Program-made: the position numbers and the translations under genes | Shown here: piece after piece, positions 21,702-33,699 of the stretch | Layout: each line of letters begins with the position of its first letter | How positions within the stretch are numbered: position 1 is the stretch's first letter | The notes under the pieces: generated by a model | Database searches by the model: none | The model's input: the letters and a program-made list of their open reading frames with translations, nothing else | What the model was told of the DNA's origin: nothing | NCBI GenBank assembly: GCA_033977485.1 | Contig: CM066998.1 | Coordinates: 32,489,501 to 32,553,500 of the forward strand | Origin: Hydrangea macrophylla | Taxonomy: Eukaryota; Streptophyta; Magnoliopsida; Cornales; Hydrangeaceae | Length of the DNA stretch: 64,000 nt | Reading direction: 5' to 3'

Positions 21702-23810
21702 GATTGTGGATATCGCAGTTTTCTTTCATTTACCCACAGCTTTTCAAAATCAATTTAAAAAATAAATGAGTCGCCACTTAATTTTTAAAAGGAAAAATTA
21801 AGAAACCATTTTAAAAGCAAACTTATCTTTAAGAAATCAGAGATTAACTAGGTCCGGGGATTATGGAATGAGAGAGGAAGGAGCCCGTCGGACTAAAACA
21901 CCCTCTCTCATCCTATCTTGCGATAGGCCTGTACTCAATATCTTTCTAATCGAATTATTAATTTAAATGTGCCCTCAACTAATATATATGTATAGATATA
22001 CGTTACAAAAAGCATGTCCAAAGGGATGTAAAATTGCAATTGATAAAATATCATTCAAAAATCACATATTTCAAGTAGCAAGCAACATGATATGCACTAG
22101 GGAACAAAAGAACTTACCCGGGATCCAGCAGCGATATTAAACGTGCAATGCATACAAACAAAAGAAAATCCTAAAAAAGAGTCTCTAATCACATATACAT
22201 ATAAGGCAAGATCCTAATCCTAATGTGTCGCGCATGAGGTTGAAAAATCAATAAAATCAAGAAATTAAAATAAATTAAAGGGCGTCCTAGACATCATACC
22301 TTAATAGCGCTACAAAACAAAAGGTTAGTCCACATGATATACAAGATGTGAAGTTAGAAATAACAATCCTCCTATCAAGCATGAAATCCAACTTTATTCA
22401 ATAGCTAGTTCTAATCATGAGCGTTAAATGTACATGAATGAATGAATGTGAACAAGAATAAGACATGGATTTATTCACTAATTTGGGTCACTTAGCCTCT
22501 AGATTTAAGCTAAATTATCATTATTCAAAGTATGATTTGGGTCTCAAGACATTAGGGGCCATTTGAGTTGAAATAAATAAGATTAGACAAGAACAGTAGC
22601 AGTTTTTTATGAATTACAGAGAGCAGACCAGATCTTAAAAAATGGAAAAACCATACTTCCAACGGTTGGATCTTAATAAATTTTGGATATGATATGCCTC
22701 TGTGAGTCTAGTTTATAACCCAAAAAGAAAATCAAGGTTTGAACGGTTAGATCTCCGGGAATATGGAAAACACTAGACATCACTTAGGAATCTGGAACTC
22801 TCTGTCCAGAGATCTTGTATGATTTTCTAAAAATAGCAAAAAGATGATAAACACTTAGGTCGTTTTAGGGGATCTTCCTAACACATCAAGGTACCTAGAA
22901 AAAATTATTGAAGACCCCAGAAACTCCATTAAGATTCTGATTTATGAATTTCAAAATGGACTTACTGTTCTGAAATTTTGGACAGAGAGTTGCATGTTTT
23001 AAAATCATAGGACCAAACCATCTTAAGCATGGAATTTCGTCAAAACAAAAATTGTAGTGGTAAAACATTGTGTTATTGACATTTTCCCGTTCGTTTCACT
23101 TGATTCCAACGGTTAGATTTCGAACTAAAAATCCTTGATCAAAACCGGTTTATGAACCCACTGTTTCATTTGTCAATTTCAACTTTTATGTGTTAACCCC
23201 AACTATTAAACCATGAAGTTGGACTTAAACCAAACCATTTTCTCCTACCATTTGATGGTCATTGGAGACTAAAGACCTTTATATTTATAGATTTTAAGTG
23301 AAGTATGAATGGACTTCATGAAATCTCAAGATAAGGAATCTAAACCATGGGGATGGGCTTAGACTCAAAACCACTTTCTCCTACCATTTGATGGTCATTG
23401 GAGATGAAGACATGACTATACTCATGACTCTCAAAGGAATATAGAAAGGATTCCATGAAACATTAAGTTTAGAGGATCCAAGTCATGAGTGTGGACTTGG
23501 ATCCATCTATTTGTCTATGAAATGGAGTGATGATCAAACTTTGATTCTGTAGACACCCCAATTTTGACCAACCGTCGAATATAGGAGAGTGTCACCTCCG
23601 TATCCGATGATGACAAGGACCGAAAAATTGAAGTATTCCAAGCTCTTTAGAAAATCTCCAAAACGCGATAAAATTTCATAGAAAGAGGAAAAATACCACG
23701 TATTTAGGAGAATTCAGGTGTAAGACATGATTTTTGGAAAGGATCTTCAAAAATAATTCGTTTCAAAAAGGGGGAAGACCTAAAAAGGGGAATCTCAGCT
23801 TAAAACGGCA

Positions 23811-24133
23811 CACGGAAGATTGCCACGGCACTGACTGAGTGCCGCGCGGCAGTCAGAGAGTGCCGGCCCGGCATTCACCAAGTGCCGCCACAAATTTTTG
23901 ACTGCCGTTCACTTTTAAAGTCTGTATTTTACAGTGCAATACGTATGCGTATGCAAATAAGAACAAAAAACTGATAAAGTAAGACTGACAAAAACGCGGC
24001 AATCCATTAATTGCCGCGGCATTTGATGAATGCCGTGCGGCAGTCATGGAGTGCCGCGACGGCATTCATGAACTGCCGCAGCGGCAGTCACGGACTGCCG
24101 CGATAGTTTCTCGACTGCCGCGCTGGGCAGCAG
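23811..24133 (+). repeat. Palindrome clusters in S1 LTR promoter region
   Basis: Two clusters (23,811-23,905 and 23,996-24,133) of ~21-bp CGGCA..TCA..GA..TGCCG units. The second ends about 100 bp before the TATA box. Several units, such as GCGGCAATCCATTAATTGCC, are near-perfect inverted repeats. Confidence 0.8.
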
Positions 24134-24230
24134 TCTGCCTAATTTCAGAAAGTACACATTGTACCACCAAATGAGATGCTTACACATGTCTTTTACTCCG
24201 AATTCACTGAAAATACTTGGTAGTTTTTGT

Positions 24231-24240
24231 CTATATAAGA
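24231..24240 (+). promoter_or_regulatory. S1 LTR TATA box
   Basis: CTATATAAGA is followed by a purine-rich leader. The same position in the inverted host LTR reads CTATAAAAG on the - strand. Confidence 0.6.
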
Positions 24241-27009
24241 AGAGGTATCTTCATGGAGAAAGGGGGGGACCAACCAAGACAAAAAAGAAGGGGAAACACA
24301 AAAAAGACTACCATTACACCAACATTTTTGGAGAGAAAAAAAGAGAGTTTGGAGAGTTTGAAGAAGAGTTTGGAAGATCTTCAAAGGAGAGAAACTTTGA
24401 GGATAGTTTGGAGGTGACCCTCTAATCTTAGTTGTGTTTTCTTTCTATTGAGCTTCTAATTTACAAGTCATTTAGTTTTTCTTGATTAAGTTTTAGAGTT
24501 TGTTAAGTAAACTTGGAAGTCCTTACTTCCTAGTTCTTTGATCCTTCTTCTATTTTTCTTGTTTATGTTCTTCTTTTGAGATTCTTGGAGATCTTCAATA
24601 TCTCCTTTGAAAGCTCTTGAATTTGATGTTTTGAATCTCATGTAAGCTTATACTTCACATGGGAGTCAAAGTTTGATCATCACTTTTTATAAATAAATAG
24701 ATGGATCCAAGTCCATGCTTATGACTTGAGTCCTCTAGCTTGATGTTTCATGGAATCCCTTCTATATTCCTTTGAGACCCATGAGTATTAACCATATCTT
24801 CATCTCCAATGACCATCAAGTGGTAGGAGAAAGTATTTTGGGTCTAAACTCATCCCTATGATTTTGATTCATCATCTTGAGATTTCATGAAGTCTATTCA
24901 TACTTCATTTGAAATCTACAAATATAAAAGTCTCTAGCCTCCAATAACCATCAAATGGTAGGAGAAGTGGTTTGGTTTAAACCCAACTTCATGGTTTAAT
25001 AGTTGGGGTTAACAAATAAAAGTTGAACTTGACAAATGAAAACAGTGAATTCACAAACTGTTTTTGATCAACGATTTTTAGTTCGAAATCCAACCGTTGA
25101 AATCAAGTGAAACCAACGGGAAAATGTCAATAACACAATTTTCTACCACTGCAATTTTTGTTTTAAGGTGGTTTTATGTTTAGAAGGGTTTGATCATGGG
25201 TTTTGTGAGTCAACTACAATCTGCCCAGAGTTTCAGAATAGTTTCAGAACAGCAAGTCCATTTTGAAATTCATAAATCAGAAGTCTAATGGAGTTTTTGG
25301 GGTCTCTATTAATTTTTTCTGGGTACCTTAATGTGTTAGGAAGATCCCCTAAAAAGATCCAAGTGTTTCTCATCTTTTTGCTATTTTTAAAAAATCAAAC
25401 AATATCTCTGGACAGAGAGTTGTACATCTCTGAGTGACGTCTGGTTCTTGTCCTTTTCCCGGAGATCTAACCGTTGAAACCTTGATTTTCTTTTTGATTT
25501 GGAAACTAGACTGACAGAGGCATCTTGTGCCCAAATTTCACCGACATCAAACCATGGGAGACGTGTTTTTTCTTTCCTTAAAGTTCTGGTCTGCTTTCTG
25601 CAATTTTCAGAATTTCATGACACATTTGACCAACTTTGTAAATAATGACCCAAATGATTCTCTTATGACTTAGGGCTTAAACCATATCTTAATAATGATT
25701 AGTCAGACTTAAATTTCAAAGCTAAATGATTCAAATCAATGAATAAATTCATAGTTAATAGCCTACTCTTGTTTATATTCATGAATTCATGTACATTAAT
25801 GCTTATAATTAGAATTAGTAATTGGATAAAGTTGGATTTCATTGCTCGCCAGATATAAGCTAGAGAATTAGGATTGATTGTTTGATATTATTATTATTAT
25901 GTGAAGCATGTGGACTAACCCTTTGTTTTGTAGCGCTATTAAGGTATGATTTCTAGGACTCCTCTTTAGTTTATCTTAATTTCTTGATTTTATTGATTTT
26001 TCGACTTAATGCGCGACACCTTAGAATTAGGTTTTGCCTTATGTGTATATGCGATTAGAGACTCTTTTTTAGGATTTTCTTTTGTTCGCATGCATTGCAC
26101 GTTTACTATCGCTGCTGGATCCCGGGTAAGTTCACTTGTTCTCTATTGCATATCATATCGCTTGCTACCTGAATTATGTGACTTTTGAATGGTATTTTGT
26201 CAATTACAATTTTACACCCTTTGGACATGCTTTTGTGATGTATATGTATATATATTCGTTGAGGGCATGCTTAGATTAATAAATTTGATTAAAAGGATGT
26301 TGAGTAGAGGCCTATCGCAAGATAGGATGAGAGAGGGTGTTTTAGTCCGACAGGCTCCTTCCTCTCTCATTCCATAATCCCCGGACCTAGTTAATCTCTG
26401 GTTTCTAAAAGATCAGTTTGCTTTTAAAATGGTTTCTTAATTTTCCTTTTAAAAATTAAGTGGCGACTCATTTGTTTTTGAATTTAAATTTTAAATAGAA
26501 TTTTAAAAGAAAAGCTGTGGGTAAGAAAAATGCGATATCCACAGATTCCCATGTGAAGCACAAGCTAACATGGGATTCAAAAGATCATGTTCAAGAGAGA
26601 TATTGAGAATCTCTAAGAGTCTCAAGAAGGAAGTATGATCAACAAAAGAAATGGAGCAAAGAAAATAAAAAGGTTTGAGGATTAGAGATTCAAGAAAAGG
26701 AAGAATGTAAATAGACAACTTATGGTTAGAGGATCACCTCCAAACTATCCTCAAAGTTTCTCTCCTTTGAAGATCTTCCAAACTCTTCTTCAAGCTCTCC
26801 CAAATTCTCTCTTTTCTTTCTCAAAAATATGTTAGTATAGTGGTGGTTATCTCTCATGTATTGTATTGTATGTCTCTCCCCCTCCTCAAGGAAGATCCTC
26901 CCTCTTTTATAGACAAAATTACAAAGTATTTTCAGTGAATTCGGAGTAAAAAAATAGGTGTAAATGTCTCATTTGGTGGTACAATACGTACTTCCTGAAA
27001 TTAGACAGA

Positions 27010-27345
27010 CTGCTGCCAAGGGCGGCAGTCAAAAGTAATCTGCGACAGTCCGTAGATGCCACAGTGGCACTTCATGACTGCCGCGACGGCATTCAGTGAC
27101 TGTCGCGCGGCTCTCAGTGAGTGTCGCGCCAAATTATTGATTGCCGTATTTTCGTCAACCTTACTTTATCAGTTTTTTGTTTTTATCCGCATACATATAC
27201 GTATTATACCACAAAATACGGACATTAAAAGCAAATGGCAGTTAGAAAATGTCGGCGGCACTCAGTAAATGTCGGGCCGACACTCACTGGATGCCGTTCG
27301 GCACTCACTGAGTGCCGCGGAATACTGCCGTGTGCCGTTTTCTAT
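27010..27345 (-). repeat. Palindrome clusters in G1 host LTR
   Basis: Inverted counterparts of the S1 clusters, at 27,010-27,150 and 27,236-27,345, with more substitutions (for example GTCGC for GCCGC). Confidence 0.75.
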
Positions 27346-27605
27346 TGAACTTCCCTTTTTAGGTCTTTTCTTTCTTCCCTTTTTCTTAAAGAAACTTATT
27401 TTTGAAGATCTTTTCCAAAAATGGTGTTTTATACCTGAATTCTCCCAAATACCTGGTATTTTCTTCTTTCTGTGAAATTTTATCGCATTTGGAGAACTTT
27501 CTGAAGAGCTTGGAATACTTCGAATCTTTTTGGTCCTTATCATCATTGGACGTGGAGGTGACGCTCTCCTAAATTCGACGGTCGGTCAAAATTGGGGTGT
27601 CTACA

Positions 27606-28430
27606 GTGGTATTTTCTTGTCTTACATCGCTTTCAACTGTTGGAGGAATGGAGGGCTCTCCATCTATTTCTCTCAGATCTATCCTTCCCTTAGGTTTATA
27701 GTTTGTGATATAATCATCCTCCAAGAAAACAGTATTTGTACTAACAAACACTTTCTATTCTCTTGGATCATAAAAATACCATCCATAAGTACCCTTTGGA
27801 TACCCTACAAAGTAACATAATTCCGATCTAGAATCCAATTTCTTATCTTTCCTTTTAGCACAGGTGCTGGACACCCCATATCCGGAGATGTTGCAAAGAA
27901 GGCTTGCGCCCAATCTACATCTCTCGTGGTGCCTTGGGAACAGATTTGCTTGGTACTAGATTTAGCATGTATGCAGCGGTTTTCAAAGCATAACCCCAAA
28001 AGAATAATGGCAACTTAGAATAACTCATCATCGACCTAGTCATGTCTAAAAGAGTTTGATTCCTTCTCTTCGCTACACCGTTCTATTGAGGCGTACCAGG
28101 TGCAGTCAACTGTGATAGAATCTCATTCTGTACTGGCTGATCAATACACTCATTAGAGAGGTACTTGCCACCTCGATCAGATTGAATGGCCTTGATATGT
28201 GTTTCTAATTGCTTCTCCACTTCAGCCTTAAACTCTTTGAACTTTTCAAAGGCTTCAGACTTGTGCTGCATTAGGTACACATATCCATTCCTAGAGTGGT
28301 CATCAGTAAATGTTATGAAATACTCATAATCATCCCATGCTCTAATATTTATTGGTCCACATACATCAGTATGAACTAATTCCAACAATGCATTGGTCAT
28401 AATGGCCTATGCAGGAAAGGGCCTTTTGGT
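27606..28430 (-). pseudogene. C1 integrase
   Basis: The core has LELVHTDVCGPI (first Asp), FTDDHSRNGYVYLMQHKSEA and AIQSDRGGKYLS (second Asp). The open part is 28,400-28,083. Downstream parts are in other frames: [17 protein letters not shown] at 27,999-27,805 and VFVSTNTVFLEDDYITNYKP at 27,751-27,606. It is therefore frameshifted and truncated. Confidence 0.8.
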
Positions 28431-28652
28431 TATCTTACCTTTAAACAAGACTCGCAGACTTCCATTGGTTCGAGAACTAAATTGCCTAAGCCCCTTCTTT
28501 AACTAGTCTACCAATCCTATTTAGATTGATATGACCAAGCCTCATGTGCTAAAGCCTTATTGGATTAGTGAAATGTTCCTTTTTTTTAGATTGTACAATT
28601 ACCATTGAGTTATTAAGTTCTATGTTAAAATTGTTAGAAATCTTAGGAGTAG

Positions 28653-28990
28653 TCACATACAAGCCATTAGTTTTAACACCAGAATGTATAAAAGAACCAT
28701 TTCTTTAATGACAACTTCTGTTCCAAAATGAAAAGAATGATTTGTATTTGATAACTCTGAAATAGAAATTAAATTGCGACTCATCAAAGGGACGTAAAGT
28801 ACATCTGATAAAACTATTGTCTTATTGTCCAAAAATTCTAAAACTACTACTCCTATAGCAACTACAGAAATGGTTGCGCTAGAACCCAGAGTCAGCACAA
28901 TCTCCCCATCACTACATTTCCTGATTGATCTGAACCCCTGCAACGAATTACAGATATCGAATTACAGATATGGTTAGTCACACCAGAATC
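28653..28990 (-). pseudogene. C1 protease and gag-pre-integrase region
   Basis: The ORF 28,943-28,653 has VLSDVLYVPLMSRNLISISE, the block that follows the copia protease active site, then the beginning of the pre-integrase segment. The active-site region just upstream (about 28,940-29,000) is damaged by a local 'acagatatcgaattacagat' duplication. Confidence 0.65.
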
Positions 28991-29354
28991 AATGTACCAA
29001 GTGTTTGAAGTATCCGTTATAAAACTTACTTTAATCACACGTGATTCAATCATACCTTGAACTCTTGTAGCTTAGAATTCTGGATAGTTCCTCTTCTAGT
29101 GGGCCTTCTCACCACATTGGATACACTTTTCTTTGTCTTGGCCAGCCACCTACTCTTTGCCCTTACCTTTTCCCTTAGATTTTGCTATCTTCGGGATTAG
29201 TCTAACACTTGGACCACCAGTGCTAGCTTTCTTTTTCTTTTTCTTGTTGTTCGATGTAGATCGGGAGGAGGAAGAGCTTTTCTCAACGTTTAAAACGTTG
29301 CCCCAGGTTTGATCACCCCTTCCACTGCCAGTAAAGAACTTATTAATTCACTCA

Positions 29355-29910
29355 TTAAAAATTCATATGATTCATATTATAGTTAAGTTTAAATTGAGTG
29401 AATGAAGGCAGCAACGAATTGAGGATCATATCAACTTGGGTATGTGCGTCGATGTTGGCACCCAGGGTATCCAGTTTGTTCAAACAACCAATCATTTTTA
29501 AAACATGTTCTTTGACTGGAGTCCCTTCCGACATCTTCGCACTCATTATCTTCTACATGGCAACCTGTCTGGCAGGCCTGTCATACTCCCCAAACATCTC
29601 TTTCAGGGATTTGATAATGGCACTGACGGAATCATTTGATTAGAATTGCTGTTGTAACACACCAGCAATAGAGGCCAGAATGTAGCAACGGGCCATTCCA
29701 TTTGATTTATTCCACTTATCGAACTCGCATCTTGCAGCAGCCGTAGCATTTGTGGCGGGTTCTTCGAGGCCTGGGGTGGTGAGGACATATATGTGATCTT
29801 CCGCAGTTAAAATGATGTCAAGGTTTCGTTTCCATTCAGTGTAGTTATTTCCAATTAACTTGTTCTAAGTGAGTATAGTGGCAAGTGGACTAAAAGTAGA
29901 TCCAGACATT
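29355..29910 (-). pseudogene. C1 gag (UBN2 type)
   Basis: It starts at a MSGSTFSPLATILT reading near 29,908. It continues with NYTEWKRNLDIILTAEDHIY and MSEGTPVKEHVLKMIGCLNK (29,546-29,355), a typical copia gag. Two or more in-frame stops interrupt it. A basic Ser/Lys-rich tail with a CX2C-like knuckle remnant lies around 29,090-29,290. Confidence 0.7.
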
Positions 29911-31498
29911 ATGATTACTAAAAAATCAAAAGACAAAATAAATATGGATATCAGAATTTGACAATTTGAAATAAAAGAATTCTTAAAAACTCTTATTTTT
30001 ATACAAAATCACTAGAATATCAAAACGAAAAAAGTAAAGCCTCCGTGTGGTGGTCAATACTCGATCTTTTGATTAATCATGTCTTGTCCGCTATGAAACT
30101 CTTGCAAAATAAGTTATGACTCCTGAACGTATTTGATCTCTAAGTTTCTGAATAATGACCCATGTGGGATCCCTTATCCATAGCTTAGCTAGTGTATACT
30201 ATTAACTAGGATCCAATCACAACCACATCAAGTAGTGCCTCCGTGTGATGGTCACCCTCTAACACGTCTGATTGATCATATCCGTAGGAAGTTCACATCT
30301 AGTAACCAATGAATAGTGTACCCTCTGTATGGAATGATCACACATAGCCAGGTGACACAGAATGCACTAATCATCCTATAGTGAAACATTAATGGAAGAT
30401 TGTGGGTGTTATTAATAAGACCCTCTCCCACTAGTTTTAATAATAAAGGATTTTGCTTTTGGAAAAATTAATTCTACACATTACCCATAAACATCCAATG
30501 TTTACTAATGCATTGAAACGGTTTTTTAATTATTTTTTTTTAGAAAACTTGTTTTACGTGCATACAAGTAGTAATAATATAATTAAATGCCAATCACAAA
30601 CCAAGCATATAAAACAAAAAACTAAAATGAAAATAAAGGCATTCAACAATGCCTCAATCTCCCATGGCTCTATCTCCATAGAACCTCCTTCTTGGTTTGA
30701 TCGCCTCCGACTCCATCTTCATAGACAACGACTTCTTGCTCGATCTTCATGGGCTTCCTAATTCTATTACATTAGTCCTATGCTACTTTCAAAGCTTACA
30801 ATTTATCTAGAAATAGAAAATACAGCAATAAAATAAAAGACTAGGGAAACCGGTGCAACTTTCCTTCTCGTAGGATTGAAGTCGCAGTGCCTTTATATAT
30901 GCCTTAAAACCAAACCAAAATAAATACAACAATCACCAATCAGAAACATTTAAATGCAACAATTTAAATCGTCAGAACTTGGTGCCATGGGAGATAGAAG
31001 ACTTATCTTGCTGCAAGAGGGTTAGTTGTACACTCAACCACGCACATATATATATCCATTGGAACTACTAATTTATTCACATACACCATAAACACTTTAT
31101 GAAAGTAATTAGAGCTTTAAACATCTTTGGTTTTCTGTCACAAACTGATTAAAATTTTTAGAACAGTAAGTAAATAATTTTAAAACTCTTAAAATTGTGA
31201 AAAAGTTACTGGACAAATAACCAGTTTCGATCGATTAAAGCTTTTTCGATCGCTCGAAACCTTCATTGGTTCGATCGATCGAAACTCTTTCGATCGATTG
31301 GACACAGACCATTTCAATAGATTAAAACAAGTTCGATCGATCGAAACTTCCATGCATCCAATGCTATCACAGATTTGTTTTCTGCTACAAAACTGCTATA
31401 GAAACAGATCTGTGATGATGTAGTTTTAAAACAACACTAAATGCTAACATGCAAATCAAAACTAGAATTCCAAAACACATCAATAGATCTAAATAAGT
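29911..31498 (-). other. C1 leader between PBS and gag
   Basis: About 1.6 kb with no gene. A 'cctccgtgtg(g/a)tggtcA' motif occurs twice (30,040 and 30,236). At 31,226-31,346 there are several TTCGATCGATCGAAA palindromes, also found in the LTR (31,900-31,981). Confidence 0.5.
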
Positions 31499-31513
31499 GT
31501 GGCTCTGATACCA
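31499..31513 (-). promoter_or_regulatory. C1 primer binding site (initiator tRNA-Met)
   Basis: TGGTATCAGAGCCAC on the - strand, an exact match to the usual plant copia PBS. Confidence 0.9.
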
Positions 31514-32975
31514 ATTTTTTAAGAATAGGTTTCGAAAACTTATTTGAAGCGCAACGAAAAACAGAGTTGTAAAAACTTTATTGGTAGCCCGGATCTACCA
31601 ATTATCAACTCTACAAATGCGTATACACAAAGAGGAGAAGAGATTATACCTCAAGTCTTGAACCCAATTTTGATTTTTTTTCTTCCTTGATGGTGCAGTA
31701 GCCTCCAATAAGTTGTCTTCACCCTTATGACTCCTGCGGATGCTTTCAGAGAGGCTAGAGTTGGTGGGAACTCTAATGGAGAGGATAAGAAGGCTAAGGA
31801 CACCCTAAAATAGTTTCTGCTGCTCTCGTATAGAAAAAAGACAATTATTAAACTCTGTACGTAGCTGCCCTATTTATAGATTTCCAAAACCGACTTTAAG
31901 CCTTCAATTAATCGAAGTGGATTCGATCAATCAAACTTGCCTTGACTTCAATCAATTGAAACTCTTTCGATCGATCGATCCTTCTTGACAAGATCCTCTT
32001 GTGCCTTTCCAAGTATCCTAGAGGAGATAAGAGTGGGACCTCCTAGGCTCTTTATTGTTGGCTCAGACTAGTTGTTTATTCCCATTATCAAACTCTTTGA
32101 TCAACAAATTAACCAACTGGTCAGTTAACGCTTACTCCACTATAAAATGATAACTGCACTCCAACACAAAAGAACAAAATAAGTGATATCTAGACTTGCA
32201 TGGTGTACTGATGTCCCTCTACCGTCGGCATTCATAATCATATTCAGGTATTCGGATAACTATTATTGTCAACCTGAATGATGATTACATCTTCCATTTC
32301 TTGAGTCCCATTCACCTCTCATGATTACCAAACATGTTGATAATTACTTATCAACAAGACTGTAGTTCTCAGTAACCAACTTGGTGACATTGTCAAGGGA
32401 ATGCTTACTCTTAATCAGAGGGTAGATTCTATCTTGACAATATATGTTCACAACCCTATGAACATGACATACCCAAGATACCTAGGTGTTGATCTTTAAG
32501 ATCTCATTGATTGGTAAGTCAAAGCAGCCATATCCATAGTCTGTGTTCATATCGTTCAAGATTAAGAACATGTACCTTATACAATTTATGAGTTCCTATT
32601 GACTGTTAACAGCCTTAAGTGTCCATAGGAAAGCTCAGGTCAGTCAATGCACTATAAGCACTAGCATATTAACTACGAGCTATAGTGATTGAGATTAATC
32701 ACTCCATGCAATGTTAGTTAATCATGTTACAGTGTAAATCTGATGAGGTATCCAGTCTCATCATCCACTGTGACAAATTCTAAGTATCAAAGAATACTAA
32801 TTCGTATCTCACTTGTACGTATCATATACACACACGAATTACTTACTATGATACTTAAGGATTAACAATCATCTCATGAAAGAAACATACACAATGAAAT
32901 GTAAAGCTGATATTCATATATTAAAAAGTCAATGTCATATACATAGAGTAATGGTTTAAGGGCACAAACCCAACA
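31514..32975 (-). repeat. C1 5' LTR
   Basis: On the - strand it starts TGTTGGGTTTGTGCC at 32,975, directly next to the gag of the outer gypsy element. It ends at the PBS; the exact 3' base of the LTR is uncertain (…TTCTTAAAAAA). The second LTR lies outside the window, so the boundary rests on the PBS and the TG start. Confidence 0.75.
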
Positions 32976-33480
32976 CCTAGCTCTTGAATCTTCTAAAACG
33001 CGTGTTTGGGAGGATATTATGATTGAGTTCGTGAAGCAATATGCCTACAACACTTGATGTTATTATTAGGGACCTTAAGACTACTAGGCAAGATAACCGG
33101 GAATCTTTTGCTACATTCTTGACCCATTGGAGGAAAAAGGCTACTGAGATGGCAAATAAACCAACCAAGAAGGAGCAAGGCCATATGATAACCAAGAACC
33201 TACAACCCACATACAATGATTGCATGTATTTCATGCCTATTACCACCTTTGAGGAGCCATTCGATGTGTGAAAAATAGAGGATGCCCTGAGGGATGGGAA
33301 GATTAAAAGAAATAGAAATACGGGAGGCAACTACTCCAACAACCGCACCGCACCTGATGTCAATGTCCTACATGACAACCCTGACCAAAACACCAACCAA
33401 TCCTCTCTAAGAAATAACCGTCAATCCGAACCAAGAAAATTCACCAACCTCAGCTTGCCAATGTACTCAAGATTAACTCG
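32976..33480 (+). pseudogene. Outer gypsy gag fragment, G1-like
   Basis: SSKTRVWEDIMIEFVKQYAY and then TLDVIIRDLKTTRQDNRESF resemble G1's gag (PSKTRVWEEVIKAFVAQYEY; LDVTVRDLETTRQGIKESFA). A stop follows FEEPFDV at about 33,271, with reading beyond it (KIEDALRDGKIKRNRN). Confidence 0.7.
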
Positions 33481-33699
33481 CCTCACCCAAGACCCCTCAT
33501 GGATCCGGAAGCCTGTGTAGAGATCAGGCGACCGCCTGGAGTTGCTATGTCAATTCCCTTCGCCGGGAAGTCAACACAGAAACATTGAATGTCCAGGAGA
33601 TGGACCCGAGGGATTAGAATGATGAGTGGGCCCGATCGAAGAACCGGAACAATTGGCTTTGAACCCACAACTCCCAGACTGAATGGTCAGTATCGTCAC

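Larger units (their letters stand above)
23548..26543 (+). mobile_element. S1: solo LTR of the G1 family, inverted inside G1's LTR
   Basis: It starts TGTAGACACCCC and ends GATATCCACA, with 5-bp target duplication GATTC at 23,543-23,547 and 26,544-26,548. It is about 3.0 kb, the reverse complement of the host LTR, and has no interior. It therefore came from insertion of a full element followed by LTR-LTR recombination. It carries TATA box CTATATAAG at 24,231 and palindrome clusters upstream. Confidence 0.9.
1..27605 (-). mobile_element. G1: Tat/Ogre-like Ty3/gypsy retrotransposon (3' end outside window)
   Basis: Along the - strand the order is 5' LTR (27,605-21,705), PBS (21,701), gag, zinc knuckle, protease, G-patch, RT, RNase H, a second archaeal-type RNase H and integrase, followed by genes on the opposite strand. 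The second RNase H after RT is diagnostic of the Tat/Ogre lineage of plant gypsy elements, and the tRNA-Arg type PBS fits Ogre. The 3' LTR must lie left of position 1. The element is interrupted by G2 (5,277-15,893) and by solo LTR S1 (23,548-26,543). Several stops, frameshifts and a 68-bp duplication in RT mean it is not autonomous now. It inserted into a copia element at 27,605/27,606. Confidence 0.88.
21705..27605 (-). repeat. G1 5' LTR, split by solo LTR S1
   Basis: On the - strand it starts TGTAGACACCCC at 27,605 and ends GATATCCACA at 21,705. The two host parts (27,605-26,544 and 23,547-21,705) are reverse complements of consecutive parts of S1, so a full LTR of about 2.9 kb is rebuilt when S1 is removed. 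A TATA-like TCTATAAAAGAGG lies near 26,905 on the - strand. Palindrome clusters are at 27,010-27,150 and 27,236-27,345. Confidence 0.88.
27606..32975 (-). mobile_element. C1: Ty1/copia retrotransposon, 5' part
   Basis: The - strand order is LTR, initiator tRNA-Met PBS, long leader, gag, protease and integrase, then a cut at 27,606 by G1's LTR; the RT part should lie beyond the left edge of the window. Integrase before RT defines Ty1/copia. The last readable peptide (GWYFYDPRE...NTVFLEDDYI) is the post-integrase linker. Confidence 0.85.

Noticed and set aside
23811..24133. CRISPR-like repeat array
   Set aside because: Units are adjacent degenerate palindromes without unique spacers, in a plant LTR promoter with TSD-flanked ends.
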